Positions 40,208 to 47,726 of a DNA stretch of 64,000 bases are shown one piece after another (the stretch's first letter is position 1; each line of letters opens with the position of its first letter). The notes under the pieces are model-generated. The model searched no databases. It saw nothing but the letters and a program-made list of their open reading frames with translations, and was not told the origin of the DNA. The position numbers and the translations under genes are program-made. The stretch covers positions 248,001-312,000 of the forward strand of contig JBFWNT010000001.1 of the NCBI GenBank assembly GCA_050250915.1, written 5' to 3'. This stretch comes from Miltoncostaea sp050250915. GTDB taxonomy: Bacteria > Actinomycetota > Thermoleophilia > Miltoncostaeales > Miltoncostaeaceae.

Positions 40208-42423
40208 GCCGTCGAGGCGGGAGGGGTCCGCTTCACGACGGCGATGGCCACGTCGTCGCTCAGGCGGCCGCCGCAGAAGGTGCGGGCCGCGAGGTGCGCC
40301 ATCCGCGCGAGGCGGTCGGGCCGCTCGTGGCGGGCCTCGAGCAGGGCGTGGTGGAGGCCCTCCTCGCCGAACTCCCGCGCCTTGCGGCGCGCCTCGATGA
40401 GCCCGTCGGTGTAGAGCACCAGCAGGTCGCCGGGGGCGAAGGGCTCCTCGGTCTGGTGATACCGCTCGCACGGGAACACGCCGCAGGGCGGGTCGGGGTC
40501 GTCGAGCGCACGCAGGCCACCGTCGGCCGTCAGCAGCACGGGGGGCGGGTGGCCCGCCGAGCACCACACCAGCCGGTCGCGGGACGCGTCGACCACCGCG
40601 AGCACCAGGGTCACCAGCGCGCCGTCGGCCATGCGCACGCACAGCAGGTCGTTGAGCTCCTGCACCAGCTCGGCGGGCTCCGGGCGGTGCTGGCTGAGCG
40701 CCTCCGCCATGTACCGCACCATCGCGGTCAGGCCCGCGGCCTCGACGCCCTTGCCGGACACGTCGCCCACCAGGATCGCCAGGCGGCCGTCCGCGAGCGG
40801 CCACGCGCTGTAGAAGTCGCCGCCCACCTCCGACTCGCCGGACGGCTGGTAGAGCGCGGCCAGCTCCACGCCCTCCACCTGCGGCAGCTCCTCGGCCAGC
40901 AGCGCCTGCTGGAGCACCTCGGCCACGTGCCGCTCCTGCTCGAACTGGATCGCGTTCTGCAGGGCGCTGGCCGCGTGGAGCGCCAGCTCGTCCATCACCT
41001 TCAGCTCGCGCTCGCCGAACGCGCGCGGCTGGAGGCTGTTGATGCTCACCACCCCATAGACCTTCTCGCCCAGCACCAGGGGGACGTGCATGAACGAGCG
41101 GATCCCCTCCGGCCCGACGATCCGCCGCGACACCCGCTCGTCGACGAGCGTGTCGTTGCAGATGACGGGGCGCCGGTCCGTGACCACCCGGCCCAGGTAG
41201 CCCTCGCCCGCCCGGTAGGTCATGTGGCGGATCGTCTCCTCGGCGAACCCGCGGGTGGCGGTGGGCAGCAGCAGGCCGCGGCGGTCGCCCGCCAGCACGG
41301 CGCTCTTGTGGCAGGCGGGGACCAGGGCGTGGGCGTTGTCGAGCAGGATCTCGTGGATCTCCGCGGGGGTCAGGGCCGACGCCATCGCGTGCGCCGCGCG
41401 GCTCAGCGCCATCTCCTCGTGCGCCCGGCGCTCCTCGCGCTCCAGCAGCTGCGCCCGCTCGGAGGCGAGGCGCCGCGCGTCGGCCAGGGCGAGCCGCGAG
41501 GCGGTGACGTCGTGGAGCATGTCGACCCGCCCCACGATCGCCCCGGTCGCGTCGCGGACGGGCGACGACGAGTACTCGATGGCGCGGCCGTCGACCGTCT
41601 CGCGGTCCTCGATCACCTCCAGCGCCGCCTCGGCGTGGACGTGGTTCGCGCGGGCGCCGAACTCCTCGGGGTTGGTGAACCGCCACTTCAGGACCTCGTC
41701 GATGACCACCCGCATCGGGCGCCCCACCATCGGGCTCAGGTCGATCCCGAGCAGCGAGCCGACGGCGGCGTTGGCGAGCGACAGGCGCCCGCGCGCATCG
41801 CTCACGATCACCCCGAGCCGGCTCGAGGCGATCACGCCCTCCAGCGTCTGGCGGTTGCGCCGGCTCCGGGCCGCCAGCTGGGCGTTGCGGGCGCTCAGCG
41901 CGATCTGCGGCGCCAGGTTCGACAGCTCGGCGACGGCGGCGTCGTGGATCGGGTTGTCCCGGGAGAGGCTCACCAGCGCGATCGCCCCGAGCGTCGCGGT
42001 GTGGTTGGTGCCGATCGGGACGGCGATGCCGCTCGCGTCGAGCATCAGCCGGTGCAGCGCCCCCGCCGGCCCGCCCTGATCCGCGAGCGCGGCCAGGCGG
42101 TCGATCTCGGCCGGCTCGGACACGAGCCGCGGCCACACCACCGGCTCGCCGGCCCGGCGGGCGGCGTCGCCGATGCCGATGGGGTCCAGGCCCTCCGGCG
42201 TCAGGAGCGGCGCGAGCGCCTGGGCGCCCGGCGCGGGGCCCACGCAGTAGCCGTGGGTGACGGCGTCGCCGTCGGTCTCGTCCGCGACGTGCACCGCGAC
42301 GACGTCGACCGGGAACATCTCGTGCACCCGCTGCGCGATCTCGTCGAGCGCGGCCGACAGCTCCGGCGCCGTGACCGACGCCAGGCGGGCCGACCACCGC
42401 GACGGGTCGAGCGACCCGCGCAT
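40204..42423 (-). CDS. GAF/PAS sensor PP2C (SpoIIE-type) phosphatase
   Basis: 739 residues. A GAF-like domain (about 20-175, VDVVAVHVADETDGDAVTHG), a PAS domain (about 190-300, GVIASSRLGVIVSDARGRLS and DMLHDVTASRLALADARRLA), a second GAF domain (about 330-485, SALQNAIQFEQERHVAEVL at its exit) and a C-terminal SpoIIE phosphatase (about 505-735; GGDFYSAWPLADGRLAILVG, GDVSGKGVEAAGLTAMVRYM, LVLYTDGLIEARR). Such proteins dephosphorylate anti-sigma-factor antagonists (STAS proteins) in partner-switching. A free STAS gene lies at 43606, a natural candidate substrate. ATG 42423 was chosen over GTG 42447. Confidence 0.9.
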   Translation of the reverse strand: MRGSLDPSRWSARLASVTAPELSAALDEIAQRVHEMFPVDVVAVHVADETDGDAVTHGYCVGPAPGAQALAPLLTPEGLDPIGIGDAARRAGEPVVWPRLVSEPAEIDRLAALADQGGPAGALHRLMLDASGIAVPIGTNHTATLGAIALVSLSRDNPIHDAAVAELSNLAPQIALSARNAQLAARSRRNRQTLEGVIASSRLGVIVSDARGRLSLANAAVGSLLGIDLSPMVGRPMRVVIDEVLKWRFTNPEEFGARANHVHAEAALEVIEDRETVDGRAIEYSSSPVRDATGAIVGRVDMLHDVTASRLALADARRLASERAQLLEREERRAHEEMALSRAAHAMASALTPAEIHEILLDNAHALVPACHKSAVLAGDRRGLLLPTATRGFAEETIRHMTYRAGEGYLGRVVTDRRPVICNDTLVDERVSRRIVGPEGIRSFMHVPLVLGEKVYGVVSINSLQPRAFGERELKVMDELALHAASALQNAIQFEQERHVAEVLQQALLAEELPQVEGVELAALYQPSGESEVGGDFYSAWPLADGRLAILVGDVSGKGVEAAGLTAMVRYMAEALSQHRPEPAELVQELNDLLCVRMADGALVTLVLAVVDASRDRLVWCSAGHPPPVLLTADGGLRALDDPDPPCGVFPCERYHQTEEPFAPGDLLVLYTDGLIEARRKAREFGEEGLHHALLEARHERPDRLARMAHLAARTFCGGRLSDDVAIAVVKRTPPASTA

Positions 42424-42430
42424 GCCGTGC

Positions 42431-42943
42431 TCAACCCCGCTGGCCACCGTGCACCGCGATCATGTCGACGTAGTGGCCGACGCCCTCCGCGAAGCGGGCG
42501 CGCTCCTCGGGCGTGGTGTCGCGGACGATCTTCGCGGGGATCCCCAGCGCCAGGGCGTTGGCGGGGATCTCGGCGCCCTCGGGCACCACGGCGCCGGCGC
42601 CGACGACGGCGCCCGCGCCCACCGACGCCCCGTTCAGCACGATCGCGCCGATGCCCACGACGGCGCCGTCGCCGACGGTGCACCCGTGGACGCACGCGCG
42701 GTGGCCCACGGTCACCCGGTCACCCAGGCGGCAGGGCAGCCCGGGGTCGGCGTGGAGGACGGCGCCGTCCTGCACGTTGGTCTCGTCGCCCACGGCGATG
42801 TCCTCCGTATCGCCGCGGATGACGGCTCCCGGCCAGACGGAGGCCCGGGCCCCGAGCCGCACGCGGCCGATGACCTCGGCGGCGTCGTGCACGAACGCCC
42901 CCGGGCCGAGCGCTGGCGCGTGGCCGTTCAGGGTCCGGATCAA
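42431..42943 (-). CDS. Gamma-carbonic-anhydrase-like hexapeptide-repeat protein
   Basis: 170 residues of left-handed beta helix with hexapeptide repeats (VRLGARASVWPGAVIRGD, GDETNVQDGAVLHAD, VGHRACVHGCTVGDGAVVGI, GAIVLNGASVGAGAVVGAG) and a C-terminal helix (RDTTPEERARFAEGVGHY). His residues in VQDGAVLHAD and VGHRACVHG sit at the positions that bind zinc in gamma carbonic anhydrases. Commonly called YrdA/PaaY-like. A TTG start at 42943 fits TACCCT 9 nt upstream. It lies 7 nt upstream of the SpoIIE-type gene on the same strand, so they form an operon. Confidence 0.88.
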   Translation of the reverse strand: MIRTLNGHAPALGPGAFVHDAAEVIGRVRLGARASVWPGAVIRGDTEDIAVGDETNVQDGAVLHADPGLPCRLGDRVTVGHRACVHGCTVGDGAVVGIGAIVLNGASVGAGAVVGAGAVVPEGAEIPANALALGIPAKIVRDTTPEERARFAEGVGHYVDMIAVHGGQRG

Positions 42944-42952
42944 ATCCCGTCT

Positions 42953-42958
42953 AGGGTA
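42953..42958 (-). promoter_or_regulatory. -10-like hexamer TACCCT for the hexapeptide-protein operon
   Basis: TACCCT ends 9 nt before TTG 42943, a weaker candidate than the others for leaderless transcription. Confidence 0.35.
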
Positions 42959-43005
42959 TCGCGGCGGGCGGCCGGTGGCACTCGTCCCTGACCGCGCGGC
43001 ACGCG

Positions 43006-43033
43006 TTGTTTCTGCGGTCCCGGTGCATATGAT
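43006..43033 (+). promoter_or_regulatory. Promoter of the cytochrome c gene: TTGTTT-N16-TATGAT
   Basis: TTGTTT (43006-43011) and the near-consensus TATGAT (43028-43033) are 16 nt apart. The hexamer contains the ATG at 43029, so that ATG lies in the promoter and cannot be the start. This places the real start downstream, at GTG 43062. Confidence 0.65.
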
Positions 43034-43061
43034 CCGCAGGTCCGAATCCGAGTCCGGGGGT

Positions 43062-43547
43062 GTGCTGGTGCGCAGCAGGCTGATGGTGGCCCTGGCGTTG
43101 ATCGTCCTGGTGGTCGCCGCACTCGGCTTGGCGGGTTGCGTCGACAGCTCGGAGGAGGCCGCGCAGACGCCCAGCGGTGCGTCCACGGTCGCGAACAGCG
43201 CGGCGCAGACGGACTCGGAGGGCAAGACGATCACCGCGCCCGCGCAGACGGCCCCGGCGGGCGGCGGCGGTGGTGGCGCGACGACCACCACCGGCGGCGG
43301 TGGCGGCGGCGGCGCGTCCGCCGGCGACAAGGAGGCCGGCCTGGTCGTCTTCCAGCAGAGCTGCACCGGCTGCCACCTCGGCGACGGCATGGAGGACGGG
43401 GGCGTCGGTCCGAAGCTCGCCGGCCTCGGTCTGGACGAGACCACGATCAAGAACCAGGTCGTCAACGGCGGCGGCCCCATGCCCGCCGGCCTCGTGAGCG
43501 GCGTGGATCTGGACAACGTCGTCGCCTACGTCCTGAGCATCCAGTAG
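43062..43547 (+). CDS. Membrane-anchored lipoprotein cytochrome c
   Basis: 161 residues from GTG 43062 (GGGGG before it). A lipoprotein signal (MVALALIVLVVAALGLAGC, lipobox LAGC) is followed by a long Ala/Gly/Thr-rich linker (about 30-90, including GGGGGG tracts) and a mono-haem domain at about 95-160: haem motif CTGCH, GGVGPKLAGLG, axial Met in GGGPMPAG and a final VVAYVLSIQ helix. This is the cytochrome c6/c551-like fold tethered to the membrane by a lipid anchor and flexible linker. The electron partner is not identified; no oxidase genes are nearby. Confidence 0.88.
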   Translation: MLVRSRLMVALALIVLVVAALGLAGCVDSSEEAAQTPSGASTVANSAAQTDSEGKTITAPAQTAPAGGGGGGATTTTGGGGGGGASAGDKEAGLVVFQQSCTGCHLGDGMEDGGVGPKLAGLGLDETTIKNQVVNGGGPMPAGLVSGVDLDNVVAYVLSIQ

Positions 43548-43554
43548 TTCCGGA

Positions 43555-43582
43555 CCGGGGGCCGCGGGTGCGCGGCCCCCGG
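43555..43582 (+). terminator. GC-rich 12-bp hairpin after the cytochrome c gene
   Basis: CCGGGGGCCGCG-GGTG-CGCGGCCCCCGG, a perfect 12-bp stem with a 4-nt loop starting about 8 nt after the stop, with no T-tract. Likely a U-less intrinsic terminator. Confidence 0.6.
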
Positions 43583-43590
43583 GCCCGGGG

Positions 43591-43596
43591 TAGCAT
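43591..43596 (+). promoter_or_regulatory. -10-like hexamer TAGCAT for the STAS gene
   Basis: TAGCAT ends 9 nt before ATG 43606 with no ribosome binding site. Immediately after the terminator hairpin, it starts a new transcription unit. Confidence 0.45.
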
Positions 43597-43605
43597 CCCC
43601 CTGCG

Positions 43606-43983
43606 ATGAGCCTGGAGGTCACGACCGAGGCTCGCGACGGGGTGACGCTGGTCACGCTCGGCGGCGAGCTGGACATCTACACGGTCGCCGGCTTCCGGCA
43701 CGACCTCGAGGAGGTCGACCCCGCGGCCCGGCCGCTGGTGATCGACCTGACCGACGTCACGCTGCTCGACTCCTCCGGCCTCGGCGCGCTGGTGAGCCTG
43801 CTCAACCGGGCGCGCACGGGCGACGGGCAGCTCGGCCTGATCTGCCCGCACCGCCGCTTGCGCCGGGTGTTCGAGATCACGGGGCTGCGGCGCGCGTTCG
43901 TCTTCGGCGACGACCTCGACGGCGTGCTGGCCGCGCTCGCCGAGGGCCCCGACGGCTCCGCGGGCGCGGACGACCCGGCCTAG
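43606..43983 (+). CDS. STAS-domain anti-sigma-factor antagonist
   Basis: 125 residues: LEVTTEARDGVTLVTLGGEL, DIYTVAGFRHDLEE, the phosphorylation loop in LVIDLTDVTLLDSSGLGALV (Ser in DSSG) and LRRVFEITGLRRAFVFGDD. This is the SpoIIAA/RsbV fold. A GAF/SpoIIE phosphatase is encoded 1.2 kb away on the opposite strand, but no anti-sigma kinase is seen. Its TAG is followed directly by the serS GTG, so the two are co-transcribed with zero spacing. Confidence 0.93.
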   Translation: MSLEVTTEARDGVTLVTLGGELDIYTVAGFRHDLEEVDPAARPLVIDLTDVTLLDSSGLGALVSLLNRARTGDGQLGLICPHRRLRRVFEITGLRRAFVFGDDLDGVLAALAEGPDGSAGADDPA

Positions 43984-45246
43984 GTGCTCGACCTCAAGGT
44001 GATCCGCTCCGAGCCGGAGCGGGTGGCGGCGAACCTCGCGCGTCGCGGGGCCGACGCGACCCTGCCCGAGCTGGTGGAGGCCGACGAGCGCTCGCGCGCG
44101 CTCCGGGTGCAGGTGGAGGAGGCGCGGGCGGAGCGGACGCGGATCTCGAAGGCGGTCGGCGCGGCACGCAAGGAGGGACGCGACGCGAGCGCCGAGCAGG
44201 CCGAAGCGGCCCGTCTGGGCGAGGCGCTGGGGGCGCTGGAGGGCGAGCTGCGCGCGGCGGACGAGACCCGCGACGCGCTGCTGGCCGCGCTGCCGAACCT
44301 GGCTGAGGACGCCGCGCCCGACGGGGGCGAGGACGACGCCGTGGAGCTGCGCCGGGTGGGGGAGCCGCCGGACCTCCCGTTCGAGGTCCGCGACCACGTC
44401 GAGCTGGCCACCGCGGCGGGCGCGCTGGACCTCGAGGCCGCGGCCCGAGTCTCGGGTGCCCGCTTCGCCTACCTGATGGGGCCGCTGGTGCGGCTCCAGT
44501 TCGCCCTCGTGGGCCTGGCGCTGGATCACCTGGAGGCCGCCGGGTTCACCCCGGTGGTCCCCCCCGTGCTGGTGCGGGAGGAGGCGATGTACGGGACGGG
44601 GTTCTTCCCGACCGACCGGGCCTCCATCTACGAGACGGCGCAGGACGACCTGTACCTGGTGGGCACGTCGGAGGTGCCGCTGGCGGGGCTCCACGGCGAG
44701 GAGATCCTCGACGAGGATGCGCTGCCGCTGCGCTATGGCGGCATCTCCACCTGCTTCCGCCGCGAGGCGGGGGCGGCGGGCCGCGACACCCGCGGGATCT
44801 TCCGCGTCCACCAGTTCGACAAGGTGGAGATGTTCTCGTTCGTGCTGCCGGAGGACTCCCCCGCGGAGCACCTGCGGATCCTGGCCGTGCAGGAGGCGAT
44901 CCTCCAGGCGATCGAGGTGCCGTACCGGGTCATCGACATCGCGGCGGGCGACCTCGGCGCGTCGGCGGCGCGCAAGTTCGACACCGAGGCGTGGATGCCC
45001 GGGCAGGGGGCCTACCGCGAGGTGACGTCCTGCTCCAACTGCACCGACTACCAGGCGCGCCGCCTGCGCACGCGCGTGCGCCGCGAAGGCGGGACGCAGC
45101 CGGTGCACACGCTCAACGGCACGGCGGTCGCGGTGGGGCGCACGATCATCGCGGTGCTCGAGAACCACCAGCGCGAGGACGGCTCGGTGGCGATGCCCGC
45201 CGCGCTCGTGGCGCACGGCGCCCCCGCGGAGATCCGCCCGCGATGA
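43984..45246 (+). CDS. serS: Seryl-tRNA synthetase
   Basis: 420 residues. The N-terminal coiled-coil arm (about 30-100, rich in Arg/Glu/Ala: VQVEEARAERTRISKAVG) binds the tRNA. The class II core has motif 1 around GFTPVVPPVLVREEAMYG, motif 2 GISTCFRREAGAAG with the conserved FRxE Arg, and motif 3 GTAVAVGRTIIAVLENHQ. It charges tRNA-Ser. GTG 43984 follows the STAS TAG directly, and its stop overlaps the ATG of the PfkB gene (ATGA). The coupling of an essential synthetase to a STAS regulator and a kinase is unusual. Confidence 0.96.
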   Translation: MLDLKVIRSEPERVAANLARRGADATLPELVEADERSRALRVQVEEARAERTRISKAVGAARKEGRDASAEQAEAARLGEALGALEGELRAADETRDALLAALPNLAEDAAPDGGEDDAVELRRVGEPPDLPFEVRDHVELATAAGALDLEAAARVSGARFAYLMGPLVRLQFALVGLALDHLEAAGFTPVVPPVLVREEAMYGTGFFPTDRASIYETAQDDLYLVGTSEVPLAGLHGEEILDEDALPLRYGGISTCFRREAGAAGRDTRGIFRVHQFDKVEMFSFVLPEDSPAEHLRILAVQEAILQAIEVPYRVIDIAAGDLGASAARKFDTEAWMPGQGAYREVTSCSNCTDYQARRLRTRVRREGGTQPVHTLNGTAVAVGRTIIAVLENHQREDGSVAMPAALVAHGAPAEIRPR

Positions 45247-46094
45247 CCGCGGCGCCCCGGCCGCGCGTCGCGGTGGTGGGGCACGTGGAGTGGCTCACCC
45301 ACGGACGGGGGCGGATGCCGCTGCCGGGGGAGATCACCTACCTCACCGACCCCATCGACGAGCCGGCGGGCGGTGGCGGCGTGAGCGCCGTGCAGGTGGC
45401 GAAGCTGGGCGCCGAGTGCCTCTTCTACACCGCCCTCGGCGACGACTGGGTGGGCCGGCGGGCGGGCGAGGTGCTGGAGGGCCTGGGCGTGCGGGTGCTC
45501 GCGGCGGTGCGGGATGCGCCGCACACGCGGGCGGTGTCGGCGGCGGGCGAGGTGCCGGACCGGGCGATCGCCGTGATCGGCCCGGCGGCGTCGTCGCGGA
45601 TCGAGGACGCCCTGCCGTGGGACGAGCTGGCCGGGTGCGACGCGGCGTACTTCACCGGTCACGACTCGGCGACCCTCCAGGCGGCGCGCAGGGCGGCCCA
45701 CCTGGTGGTCACGTCGCGGCGGCTCTCCCTGCTCATCGAGAGCGGCGTGCGGGCCGACGTCCTGGTGGCGAGCGCCGCCGACCCCACGGAGGCGGTCGAC
45801 CCCGACGTCCTCCCCGTGCCGCCCCGGTTCATCGTGTGGACGGAGGGCGCCGACGGCGGGCGCTGGGAGGGGGACGACGGCAGCGCCGGCCGGTGGGAGG
45901 CGGTCGCCCCGCCGGGCCCGGCGGTCGACAGCTACGGCTGCGGGGACTCGTTCGTCGCGGGGGTCACGGTGGGCCTCGGCCGCGGCCTGGACCTTCCGGG
46001 CGCCCTCCACCTGGGCGCCCGCTGCGGCGCGCAGTGCATCACGGGCCGCGGCGGCCTGGGCCCCCAGCTGGTGGAGGACTCCTCCGGGGCGTGA
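45243..46094 (+). CDS. PfkB-family carbohydrate kinase
   Basis: 283 residues. RVAVVGHVEWLTHGRG at the N-terminus, GGGGVSAVQVAKLGAE (the first PfkB-like GG element), and the C-terminal SYGCGDSFVAGVTVGLGRGL. The anion-hole/catalytic motif is GCGD instead of the usual GAGD; the Asp base is kept. The substrate is unknown; ribokinase- or nucleoside-like is most likely. ATG 45243 overlaps the serS stop. Confidence 0.85.
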   Translation: MTAAPRPRVAVVGHVEWLTHGRGRMPLPGEITYLTDPIDEPAGGGGVSAVQVAKLGAECLFYTALGDDWVGRRAGEVLEGLGVRVLAAVRDAPHTRAVSAAGEVPDRAIAVIGPAASSRIEDALPWDELAGCDAAYFTGHDSATLQAARRAAHLVVTSRRLSLLIESGVRADVLVASAADPTEAVDPDVLPVPPRFIVWTEGADGGRWEGDDGSAGRWEAVAPPGPAVDSYGCGDSFVAGVTVGLGRGLDLPGALHLGARCGAQCITGRGGLGPQLVEDSSGA

Positions 46095-46339
46095 CCGGCC
46101 TCATCGCCGGCCGGCGCTCCGGGTGGCGTGCGCGGCGGCGAGGTCGATCGCGATGGCACAGGGTCGAAGATCAGCGGGGCGCGATCCCGCGCTCGGTGAT
46201 GTCCGGGTCCCCCCGAGCGTCCTGCGGCCGGGATCAGACGCGTATCGGGGGCCGCCCGGGGACGGCTGCGGACACCCCGCACGCCGCCGCTCGATCACGT
46301 GAACGTGGGCGTCCGTCCGAATGAACGGGGCGAACCCCG

Positions 46340-47677
46340 CTAGCCCTGGCCGTCCCCGTTGCGGGCGCGCTGCTCCTCGTCGCTCGCCTTCCTGGTGACC
46401 TCGGCCGGCTCGATCGCGACCAGCACGACGCGGGTGCCGCGGGTGGCCTCCACCGTGAGCTGCCAGCCGTCCGCCACCACCGAGTCGCCCGTGCGGGGCA
46501 GGCGACCGAGGCGGGTGAAGACCAGGCCGCCGACGCTCGTGACCGTGTCGTCCACCAGCTCGACCCCGTGGTCGTGGAGGTCCTCCAGCGGGACGTGTCC
46601 GCGGACGATGAGGCGCCCGTCGGGCTGCTGGTCGACGGCCGGCGCGCGGTCGCGCTCGTCCTCGATCTCGCCCACGATCTCCTCGATCACGTCCTCGACG
46701 GTCACGACGCCGGCGAAGTCGCCGTACTCGTCGAGCACCACCGCCAGGGAGGCCCGCCGCGCCTGGAGCTGGCGCAGCAGGTCGTCCACCGGTTGGGTCT
46801 CCGGGACGAACAGCGCGTTCCCGGCGAGCTCGCGGATGGGCGTGTCCTCGCCCTTCTCCAGGAGCCCCCGGGCGAGTTGGCCCAGGTGGACGATCCCGAG
46901 CACGCCGTCGCCGTTCAGCACGGGGAAGCGGCTATGTCGCGTGTTCAATGCCTCGGACAGGCCCGCCCGCACGGGCGCGTCGCCGAGGAGGGTCGTCACC
47001 TCGGGCCGCGGGGTCATGATGTCGCGCGTCAGGGTGTCCTGCAGCCCGAACACGCCCTCCAGCATGTCGGCCTCCTCCGGCTCCAGGGCGCCGCCCTCCT
47101 CGCTCTGGGCGATCAGGATCTGGAGGTCCTCCGGGGTGGAGGCCAGCTCGCTCTCGGTCGCCGGCTCCACGCCGAGGGCGCGCACCAGCGCGTTGCCGGC
47201 GCCGTTCATGACGTAGATGAACGGGGAGAACACCCAGCGGAACCACTCCAGCGGGCGGGAGATGCTCAGCGCCACCGGCTCGGCGCGCTGGATGGCGATG
47301 GTCTTCGGCGCCAGCTCGCCGATCACGACGTGCAGGACGGTGATGATCACGAACGCGATGATCACCGCGGTGGCGGCGGCGCTGCCGGCGCCGAAGCCGA
47401 TCCGCTCGAAGAACGGCTCGAAGATGTGCGCGAACGCCGGCTCGCCCAGCCAGCCGAGACCCAGGCTGGCGAGCGTGATGCCCAGCTGGCACGCCGCCAG
47501 GTAGCGGTCGATGTGCTTGATCTGGTGCTGCACGAGCACGGCCGTTCCGCGCCCGGAATCCGCGAGCTGCTCGATCCTGGTCGTCCTCGCGCGCGCGAGT
47601 GAGAACTCGGCTGCGACGAAGAAGCCGTTCAGGAGCACCAGGAAGAGTGCTCCGCCGATCTGGACCGCGTTCGTCAC
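46340..47677 (-). CDS. CNNM/CorC-type (HlyC) membrane protein
   Basis: 445 residues: a DUF21 domain with four transmembrane helices (about 5-25, 60-80, 95-115 and 130-160; AALFLVL-type start FLVLLNGFFVAAEFSLARAR), two CBS domains (about 205-325; GLQDTLTRDIMTPRPEVTTL, LAVVLDEYGDFAGVVTVEDV) and a C-terminal CorC_HlyC transporter-associated domain (about 345-430; RLIVRGHVPLEDLHDHGVEL). Family members are linked to magnesium and cobalt efflux or ion homeostasis. The GTG start has TACAAT 27 nt upstream. Confidence 0.9.
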   Translation of the reverse strand: MTNAVQIGGALFLVLLNGFFVAAEFSLARARTTRIEQLADSGRGTAVLVQHQIKHIDRYLAACQLGITLASLGLGWLGEPAFAHIFEPFFERIGFGAGSAAATAVIIAFVIITVLHVVIGELAPKTIAIQRAEPVALSISRPLEWFRWVFSPFIYVMNGAGNALVRALGVEPATESELASTPEDLQILIAQSEEGGALEPEEADMLEGVFGLQDTLTRDIMTPRPEVTTLLGDAPVRAGLSEALNTRHSRFPVLNGDGVLGIVHLGQLARGLLEKGEDTPIRELAGNALFVPETQPVDDLLRQLQARRASLAVVLDEYGDFAGVVTVEDVIEEIVGEIEDERDRAPAVDQQPDGRLIVRGHVPLEDLHDHGVELVDDTVTSVGGLVFTRLGRLPRTGDSVVADGWQLTVEATRGTRVVLVAIEPAEVTRKASDEEQRARNGDGQG

Positions 47678-47704
47678 CGGCCCGAAGGTTTGTCCACGGG
47701 CGGG

Positions 47705-47710
47705 ATTGTA
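47705..47710 (-). promoter_or_regulatory. -10 hexamer TACAAT of the CNNM/CorC gene
   Basis: TACAAT, a near-consensus -10, lies 27 nt before GTG 47677, giving a short leader without an obvious ribosome binding site. Confidence 0.5.
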
Positions 47711-47726
47711 CCCGAGGGCGGGTCCG

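Noticed and set aside
46095..46339. Possible small gene or RNA in the gap between the PfkB and CorC genes
   Set aside because: No start/domain combination or stable stem with a T-tract stood out; the gap is 245 nt of convergent 3' ends.
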